Positions 56,731 to 64,000 of a stretch of DNA of 64,000 nt are shown piece after piece. Every line of letters starts with the position of its first letter. Position 1 is the stretch's first letter. The notes beneath the pieces were generated by a model, which saw only the letters and a list, made by a program, of their open reading frames with translations, was not told the origin of the DNA and ran no database searches. Origin of the DNA: Diadema setosum. Taxonomy: Eukaryota; Echinodermata; Echinoidea; Diadematoida; Diadematidae. The stretch covers positions 33,827,816-33,891,815 of the forward strand of contig NC_092702.1 in assembly GCF_964275005.1 (NCBI RefSeq), read 5' to 3'. Position numbers and translations under genes: made by a program.

Positions 56731-57022
56731 GCAACTAATTGACAAATTGCCCTACATCGACGTACATCGACGGCAGAATTTCATGAATTTGAATAATAAA
56801 GCAGTACCCGCTGCATGCTGTAAGGATTAGAACCAACACTTGCTGTCGGGCGAAAGCTCGGTGATCTAGTGGAGATGACGCCTGTCCGGTGATCAGGAAG
56901 TCGTAGGTTCGAATCCTGCTCGAGTATGTACGCCCATGATTTTTATCATGGCTAGTACTAAAACACTGATCAATTCAGTGCTTATTTACGTCGATGTAGG
57001 GCAATTTGTCAATCAGTTGCAA
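56731..57022. repeat. 34-bp inverted repeats flanking a SINE
   Basis: GCAACTAATTGACAAATTGC...ACGTA at about 56731-56764 and its reverse at about 56989-57022 (one mismatch), enclosing the tRNA-like sequence at 56850-56990. A third related segment (CATTGCAACTGATTGACAAA) occurs at about 58742 with its own palindrome ATTGACAAATTTTTGTCAAT. Confidence 0.75.
56850..56990 (+). mobile_element. tRNA-derived SINE head
   Basis: AGCTCGGTGATCTAGTGGAG carries a box-A-like segment and GGTTCGAATCC (56906-56916) is a perfect box B, with T-stem GTAGG/CCTGC and a partial acceptor pairing GCTCG/CGAGT. The anticodon arm is poor, so this is a SINE rather than a working tRNA. The following ATGATTTTTATCATGGCTAG hairpin is its body. 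Confidence 0.72.
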
Positions 57023-57949
57023 CACCGTAGGACTCTTGAAGATATTTGCAGTTATTAGTGGCAGCATATGCCATTGGTTTACCACTGACCATTTCTTTGT
57101 GACGATAATTAATTTTCATCAGCGGTCTTGAACACTTGGTGTCACATCCTAAACGACACATCTTAATTTTTCCCCTTGCCTTCAAAATAGAGGGGGGGGG
57201 GGTGAAGGGAATTATGGGTGATAAATCACACCCATGCAAACACGCAGTTGGAATCAAGCATTATCGCGTACAATAATCGTCCGATCAGCCAAAATCGACT
57301 TGTGATATACAGAGATGACGACCGTTATGGCGATTGGGAGGAACGCGGCATTATTCAGCCGTTACAGCTCGTGCATATTCCAACATGATTGTGGCACTTG
57401 TCCTTCGGGTCAAGTGGTACATAGTGATCGTGAACTCCGATCTCGTTCACTTAAAAGTGCAGTTTACCTTTGGGAACAGTGATTTGAAAAAAAAAATAAG
57501 ATCAAGATATGACATTATGCATATGTGTAGGTCTGTTGTACCACAAAACATACTATCTTATAAAATTTTCGCGACAAAGCCTAAAATATAAGGAGATGAT
57601 CTGTATTTTTCTCAATAAACCATATAACTGTAGACGGTTTTTAATAGTCTGGAAACATTTTCATTATAACTAATGTTCACATTTTGCATATTTAACAATA
57701 GTTAACATCGATTTTACCAATTCAAATTTTTACAGTGGGTGTTTCTATCCACAACTCACAACATTTTAGAACTATTTTAAAGCACTAATGCTGGGCTTTT
57801 GTTTCATCTGCAAATGTAATGGTAAATTATGCCTTTAAAGTGACAGCCGTATACGCCTAAGCTGGCATGGAGCTAAGTCAAGCAATCGGAGCATGAAAGT
57901 GTCATCAAAATTGTACGAAATAAAGGAAAACCTCTATAGAGAGTATTAA

Positions 57950-58326
57950 AAGGATGGTACAGTATTGGTAGAGATGAAAATTGTGCTTTAACTTTTTTGC
58001 GAGATAACAAGAAAACACTTATGAAATAGTACAGAGCATACCATTTTAAGAGGAATTCAAAGTTTATTTTATAAAATTTGGGTTTGGAATAGCTGAAACA
58101 TCCAAAAACAAAGTAAAACAAAACGATCGTAACAAACTGTGGGTCCCACACTTTATTAGGGTCGTTCTGTTTGGATATCTCGGCCATTTCAAAACCAATT
58201 TTCATCAAATGAACATTGAATCCCTCTTGGAATTACATGCTCTTTCATATTTCATAAGAGGTTTCTCACTATCTCATGATAAAACCTGAAGTTAAGTCTC
58301 AACCAAAACTATACGATCCCTTTAAG
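57950..58326. mobile_element. Long-hairpin element, family B copy 4
   Basis: Left AAAAGGATGGTACAGTATTG after ATTAA, right ACTATACGATCCCTTTAA. Arms with GGTTTGGAATAGCTGAAACA and the diverged reverse, centre near 58135 (GTGGGTCCCACACTTTATTA, as in copy 1). Confidence 0.87.
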
Positions 58327-58789
58327 GTTACACATATTTGCCCAGATGAGTGATATTGCTCACAGTCTCATGTTCCGGCTTCATAAGTCTCCCATTTTGT
58401 TCAAAAATCTTCATAGTCACTTCCGTATACTTGTTTTCCTTTCCCTTTTGAAGCTGCATAATGTCCTCGATATAGGTCTGCAGGTCGTTGTCTCCGTTCA
58501 TCTCTTCTGCTAGTCTTGTTAGTCTTGTCTGTATTGGGATTCTGAAGTTACTTTTTTATTGATTTTCTACTTCAGATGATCCCTCATATTACAAGAACTG
58601 TCTTTTTAATGGGTTCCTCCCTTTTTTTCGTACGATGCGTATAATAATCGTTATCCTGGTATGGGTGATTTATTTCAGTGTTTCGTTGTTACAACGATGT
58701 AGACCCTTCAAATTCATGAAATTCTTCCGTCGAGATGTTTCCATTGCAACTGATTGACAAATTTTTGTCAATCAGTTGTGATGTAGACC

Positions 58790-58964
58790 CTGTTTAGCTG
58801 ACAATGACTGATTTTTTTTTTCATCTGCTACTCATTTTCATATGTACTTTGTTAAATCACATTCTGCAATTATTACAAATATCCTGTACATATACATTGT
58901 ATATAATTTCTTTGTTTATTTGATGGAAGTGAAAATAAATTTGAATCTTGAATCTTGAATCTTG
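58790..58964 (+). mobile_element. Non-LTR retrotransposon 3' end with TTGAATC tail
   Basis: Ends GAAAATAAATTTGAATCTTGAATCTTGAATCTTG: an AATAAA signal followed by a heptanucleotide tail (58941-58964), as in CR1/L2-type LINE 3' ends. Only this 3' piece is recognisable. Confidence 0.55.
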
Positions 58965-59509
58965 ATGTGCACCCTGTCTCTTCACAACGTACAGTATACA
59001 TTATCATTTTGTCACCAAAAAAGGTGACGTGCATGTTCTTCGTCTGTCGAAAAATATTAGATTTTAACTAAATTTGAATTTCATATTCCAGATGTCCAAA
59101 TGATTGTGGTCAAACCGGAATGGTGGAGATTTCATCAAAAAACCGGACGCATGATAATGATCCTTTCAAAAATTTCGTTATAGAGTTTTAATGTTTTCAC
59201 AAACCAGTGATATTTCAGTGTAGCTTCAACCACCGACTCCAATATTTATGGATTATGACTTCAACAAGAAAAGTCCCATAGAACTTCACCTCAGGTATAG
59301 TATGATTGTCACTTGCCACAGACTGTAGGTGCAAAAAGTATGCAAGAAAATGTGTTTAATTATCTTGAATGGTTCGGAGCTTGTCCTGTTAGTGGTGCGC
59401 TGGTTGTCCTGCTTATGACATGGTGGACATGGTTATCAATAGGTTATTCTAATTTATTCTGACTTTATTGTTGATGACATCATGAAAGCTGAGAAAACTT
59501 TTCAGAAAT

Positions 59510-59765
59510 GGAATGAACACAGTGTCCCACAGTGTGTTCATAATCTGTTCACTTACATAGTCGGCTTTGTGAAAACACTCGAATTCAATAGTGTGAAGAT
59601 GATGTCACACTGTGGTGTGGTTTTTCATATCAGTATTTACATATTGATATTCTGTTGCACATTGTGAATTGATGATTCACAATGTGTTCACAATGTTAAA
59701 ACGCTCGAATATAACAATGTGAAGAGATTTGTGTTTCACACTGTGTTCCACATTGTGAGACGCTA
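59510..59765. repeat. Duplicated CACACTGTG-rich segment
   Basis: GTGAAAACACTCGAATTCAA with a following TGTCACACTGTGG-type sequence at about 59568-59620 recurs as GTTAAAACGCTCGAATATAA...TTTCACACTGTGTTCC at about 59695-59755. CACAATGTG / CACAGTGTG palindromes occur repeatedly through the block. Confidence 0.65.
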
Positions 59766-60764
59766 TGTTGTCTCCAGGAATATATACATAAGACGGTTAA
59801 AAAACCCCAATCTAACACCCCGAAATTATAGACATAATAAAATTTAATGATACACATTTCATCTTACTATTTCCTGACTCCGTGATATGAACCCGAGTTT
59901 GATTCCAGGGGGCCTTTAAACCCGAATGATGGGGTCAAGGGGCACGAGGAACGCATAGTAATATGCCCATTGTTGTTGTTTTTCTTCAAGCGGATAACCC
60001 CGCTTGCCATGAAAACCTGCGTGTAACCTCTGTTATGAGAAAGGTCAACTTGTTATTCTACCGCCGATGTTTTCATGTGTCTTGGCATCTGTCATTGCTC
60101 TCTGTACAAGGCAATGAGTAAGAACTACGTGCATTCATTTTACTCCATTTTATTGCTTATTTGGGAAAGTTATTTGAGAGAAAGTTGGTATGTAAAAAAA
60201 GTCCTTAGTAATCATAAGATTATGTAAAGACAACAAGCAGAGGTATTCTTCTGTCATTATTGTCACAATCATACTGGTGGTATGTATATCAACGATGTGT
60301 AAGATGCCTTCATATAAGAAATGTATGATTTTTATTTTATGATATAAAATCCTAAGAAATGCGATATCCTTTTGATCTCTTTCATACACAGGGCCTATAG
60401 GCCTATTTGTCCTTCATCCGTCCATTTCATCCCATGTGTCTATCACGACTTGCTGTAAAATGCATATTAGGTCTACTTCCAATGTATTCTATACCTGTCA
60501 TTACTGAGGTGTCCGAATATATTACATCATCTTTAAGATTATTAGTGGGGGTGCTATATGTTATAGGATGGTGTTCCCTGAAACAAAATGGAAACGGAAT
60601 TATTTAGTTATATAAGAAGCGCTTCGGTACCTGTGGTATAATATAGGAGTGCGGGTGTTGGGTGAGCTTCATATTTTGGTTACAACAGATCCGCCTTTCA
60701 AGCACCGCTTTGGCAGGTTTGGCTTCATAAGCAACGCTTGAGTTACTATCTAAAACTATTTTCT

Positions 60765-61470
60765 GATAACACAAATTCCATTTTGTGATATCAAAAATTC
60801 GAATTTTTTAATTTCACAAATTCAATTTGTGATATCAGTAATACCCATCAGGTTTATCACTTGAACCAAATTTTTGATATCACAATTTTCAATTTGTCAT
60901 GTCACTAATTCCATTTTGTGATAATGCATGATTTACATGAATTATTTCAGCACTCACTTTATTAAAAATCTATTGAATTTCGAATATTACTTTTGTGCAG
61001 AAATTCAGCGTTTAGTTTGTTCAAAAATACATAGGGAATTCGAGAGTTAGTGAATTCGAACGTTAGTTTTGTGCAGAAATACTCGGGAAATTCGAAAATA
61101 TTAAGTTCAGTGTCGAAAATCACTGTGAATTTGAGGATTTGAGAAACTCTGATGGAGTTTCAGATGTTTTCTTTGCATGAAATGTAATGATAGTGTGAAA
61201 ATAATGAAACGAGACTTTAAATAGGACAAACCCGTCAAACAACCTTATTGTTCAAAACTTTGAATCTACAGTGTTAACTACACAAATTCAATTTCTTGAT
61301 ATTACACAATGAATTTGTGGTATCAAGAAATCATTTTTGTGATATCACAAATTCGATATCTTGATATCACAAACTTGACAACTTAGGTTCATCTGCTACA
61401 ATTACGTAAATTTGTGATATCCCAAATCCAATTCTTTCGCAAACTGAGTTTGCGATATCAGAAAATCGAT
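60765..61470. repeat. Cluster of AATTTGTGATATC words
   Basis: AATTTGTGATATC, ATTTTGTGATATC and their reverses GATATCACAAATT occur roughly ten times in two groups (60765-60925 and 61275-61470), separated by a GAATTCGAA-type AT-rich stretch. Self-complementary and non-coding. Confidence 0.7.
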
Positions 61471-61825
61471 TTTCCTTTTTTTTTTTTTTTTTGGTTGATG
61501 TATCACAAAAGGGAATTAGTATCAGAAAATAATTTTAAATGGTAAAACGGTTAAAATGGTATAACCGCATAATACATGCGCTGATGGCGTGAGACGCGAC
61601 ACCAAGCGGGAATATTTTGAGTGGGGATGGGAGTACCATCCCCTGTGGAGAGAGAAAACGCGGGGATAAGAAGAGGCGCAAAGCCAGAAGCATTGCGAAT
61701 GAAGATGTCAAAGAAAATTCAAGAAAAACGAAGGAGAATAAGACAACAGTTGCAAGGATGAATAGTCGACAGAGAGAGAGAGGGTGAGTATGCAACATCA
61801 ATATGTTGCTGCGACGTTCTCGTTC

Positions 61826-62153
61826 CAGGGTTCATACAGGTCATGGAAAACCTGGAAAGTCATGGAATTTGGCCTAGTCTTTTTCCAGGCCTTGAAAGTC
61901 ATGAAAAACTGATATTTCCATCAAAAGGTCATGGAAAGTCATGGAATTGCGAAAATTATAGAGGTTTATCTGTTGTTTGTGTGAGATGTGTATGTATTCC
62001 CTAAAGTTGCTTCACTTTGATTTGAGATCAAATTTTCAATCTAATGTATTTAAAAAAAAAAATTGTGAAAGTCATGGAAAGGTCATGGAATTCTGGCTAA
62101 AAAGGTCATGGAAAGTTATGGAATTTAATTCATGAGAAAGAGTATGAACCCTG
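61826..62153. mobile_element. DNA element with GTCATGGAAA repeats
   Basis: Perfect 12-bp inverted ends CAGGGTTCATAC / GTATGAACCCTG; CGTTC directly flanks both sides, a possible 5-bp target duplication. Subterminal GGTCATGGAAAGTCATGGAA words are repeated on both sides of an AT-rich centre. 328 bp, non-coding. Superfamily not assigned. Confidence 0.75.
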
Positions 62154-62539
62154 CGTTCAGACATCAGAGAGATTCAGGTCACATTGTTTATAGCTCATCT
62201 GAGCCAACATGGCCAAACGTTCAAGTGAGCTATTGCGATCATTCATCATCCTTTATATCACCAAAACTCTCCATATTTGGTATATTCTTCTCATGGGATA
62301 CCAGTCTGCAAGAATATATAATTATGTGGAAGGTGAACTTGCGATATTCAGGTGAGCGCGAGACCCCGGGTCTCTTGGTTATTTATCACTCTATGTATTC
62401 ATTACATATCTTTATATTATTATGCTTACTTTTTTTTGGGGGGGGGGGGGTGTGGATAGGATCCAAGAAAATGAACATTGTATAATATCGTTCATCCGAA
62501 TATGATAACAAAAGCAGCAAAAGTTCTTGATGGCATTAA

Positions 62540-64000
62540 TTCAATTAATTAATGGCAAATCAGATTTGTGCTAATTTCAGTTTAATCCATCTCAATTCAA
62601 GAAGCTTAAATAAAAATTTTGAAACGTTTGAACTATTTTTAAGTTCCCTCAATGATTTTAAATTTTCCGTTAAAGGAGTTACCGAAACATGGTTGCACAC
62701 CAATTCCCCGGACCTATTTGGCATTGAAAATTACAATTTTATTCGCAATGACAGCAGCGTGGCATAGGAGGTGGGGTTGCCATGTACGTTAATAATCAAA
62801 TTGAATTCAAAATTGGAACCGACTTGCGCATTCAGGGAGCAGAACGTTTACTGATTGAAATCTTAGATGATAATGAGAAAAATATAATAGTTGGTACCAT
62901 TTACCGCCCTCCACAAAATGACATTCAATCTTTTTTTTTGACAACTTCGACCAATGTGCATACGAAATTCTTGGAGAGAGAAAATCCATTTTTTTAATGG
63001 GAGATTACAGTATAGATTTATTACAACCCACGCATTTCCATGACATATTACTTTCCAACTCACTGTATCCCCACATCAATAAACTCACCAGAATAAACAA
63101 CACCACCCATAGTCAAATATTAATAGATAGATAATATACTGTCTAACGTTATAACTGAAACCTGTACGAACGGCATTCTTTATTCAGATATATCCGATCA
63201 CCTACCGATTTTTATGATTAATGAAAAATCTTTAACAACCCCAATACGCTGCCAACCCAAACAATACTTGAAAATGCATCGAAATGAAACGCCACAAAAT
63301 ATTGATTCATTGAATCAAGAGTTATTCGAAGAACAATGGAATGACGTCTTTAAACTCCAAGATGTTAATTTTTCTTACGAAATTTTCTTACAAAAACTAT
63401 TAGATTATTATGATAAACATATTCCTTTAATTCCCCCCCCCAAAAAAAAAAAAAAAAAATGGAAGGAAAAGAGCTCGGCAATCCTGGATTACTCAAGGTC
63501 TTATACATTCTATTCTCTGATAAATATCTCTGAGAAAACCTACTCCTGAAAACGTGAAAAGGTATAAAACATAACTATAAAAAGAAATTAACTACCTTGA
63601 TTCGAGTTTCACGTAAATCATGTATTTCAAATGAACTCGAATCTAATAAGGACGATAAAAGTGCTCTTTGGCGGACCGTAAATGAAATACTCAAAAAGAA
63701 AACTACGGAATGTCCTGATAGCATTACTCATAGTGATAATGTCATTACCAGTCCTGACCAAATTGCAAATATTTTTAACAATTTCTTTGTCAATGCTGGT
63801 CCTTCTCTAGCAGCATCTATTCCCATAAATGATATTAAAAAATCATAAAGATTACTTCCTGAAATTAATAAAAATTCTTTGTTCTTTACTCAAATTTAAT
63901 GAAACGGAAATTATTGATACTGTTCGATATCTGAAATGTAGTAAATCCTGTGGGCCTGTTAACTTAAGGGTGAATTTGTTGAAAAAAAATAATTTACCCC
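62540..64000 (+). mobile_element. Decayed non-LTR retrotransposon (endonuclease to RT start)
   Basis: Translated pieces in three frames line up as a CR1/jockey-type ORF2: IHLNSRSLNKNFETFE and GVTETWL (62579-62700), GGGVAMYVNNQ (from about 62771), GTIYRPPQND (to about 62926), then after a T-run frameshift FLMGDYSIDLL (about 62990) and SDISDHLPIF (63185-63214). These are apurinic-endonuclease-like motifs (TETW, GDY/F, SDH). After that, a linker and FNETEIIDTVRYLKCSKSCG near 63897, the usual start of the RT domain. Lesions: stop near 62765 plus frameshift, T-run indel at 62931-62939, stop near 63132, homopolymer indel near 63437-63459, stop at 63846. Cut by the window end. Non-functional copy. 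Confidence 0.88.

Noticed and set aside
56856..56927. Functional tRNA gene
   Set aside because: Box B is perfect but the anticodon and acceptor stems are poor and the sequence continues into a SINE-like body.
1..64000. A novel multi-gene system (defence, biosynthetic or toxin cluster)
   Set aside because: Only one host gene is supported. The remaining frames are short, unsupported by motifs, and mostly lie in repeats.

Overview
The window is animal genomic DNA, AT-rich and intron-dominated, and almost certainly from a marine invertebrate deuterostome. An echinoderm of sea-urchin type is my best guess. The basis is one split gene with canonical GT-AG introns, many short foldback or MITE-like repeats with echinoderm-like ends, abundant microsatellites and TACATGTA-type words, and a degenerate non-LTR retrotransposon. 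I could not run a search, so a hemichordate or cephalochordate is not excluded. Nothing suggests bacterial, organellar or viral DNA.

The only protein-coding host gene I can support is on the minus strand: MGAT2, alpha-1,6-mannosyl-glycoprotein 2-beta-N-acetylglucosaminyltransferase (GnT-II), a Golgi enzyme of N-glycan maturation. It has eight coding exons between 50004 (ATG) and 11691 (end of TGA). The reading phase is kept at every junction, giving a predicted 473-residue protein. The start ATG, membrane anchor, catalytic domain, metal-site motif and stop are all present. A 5' UTR segment reaches an acceptor at 50123/50124, so at least one non-coding exon lies further upstream, possibly near 52142.

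Layout: 1-11690 is downstream of the MGAT2 stop (3' UTR and flank, with several MITEs). 11691-50123 is the gene, with introns from 0.84 to 14.7 kb. The largest intron (28000-42667) is a nest of transposon-derived palindromes, a 2.3 kb element with an internal 566-bp duplication, and GC- and AT-rich minisatellites. 50124-62540 is the upstream flank, with a 5-unit satellite (54846-55545), a tRNA-derived SINE, a LINE 3' tail and more foldbacks. 62540-64000 is a decayed plus-strand non-LTR retrotransposon, endonuclease region into the start of reverse transcriptase, cut by the window edge.

The most unusual content is the density and nesting of self-complementary elements: four copies of one roughly 360-400 bp hairpin family with TTAA-like ends, three convincing element-inside-element insertions, and several palindromes made of repeated short words. 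I found no evidence for a new enzymatic or defence system. The findings concern MGAT2 gene structure and repeat biology.
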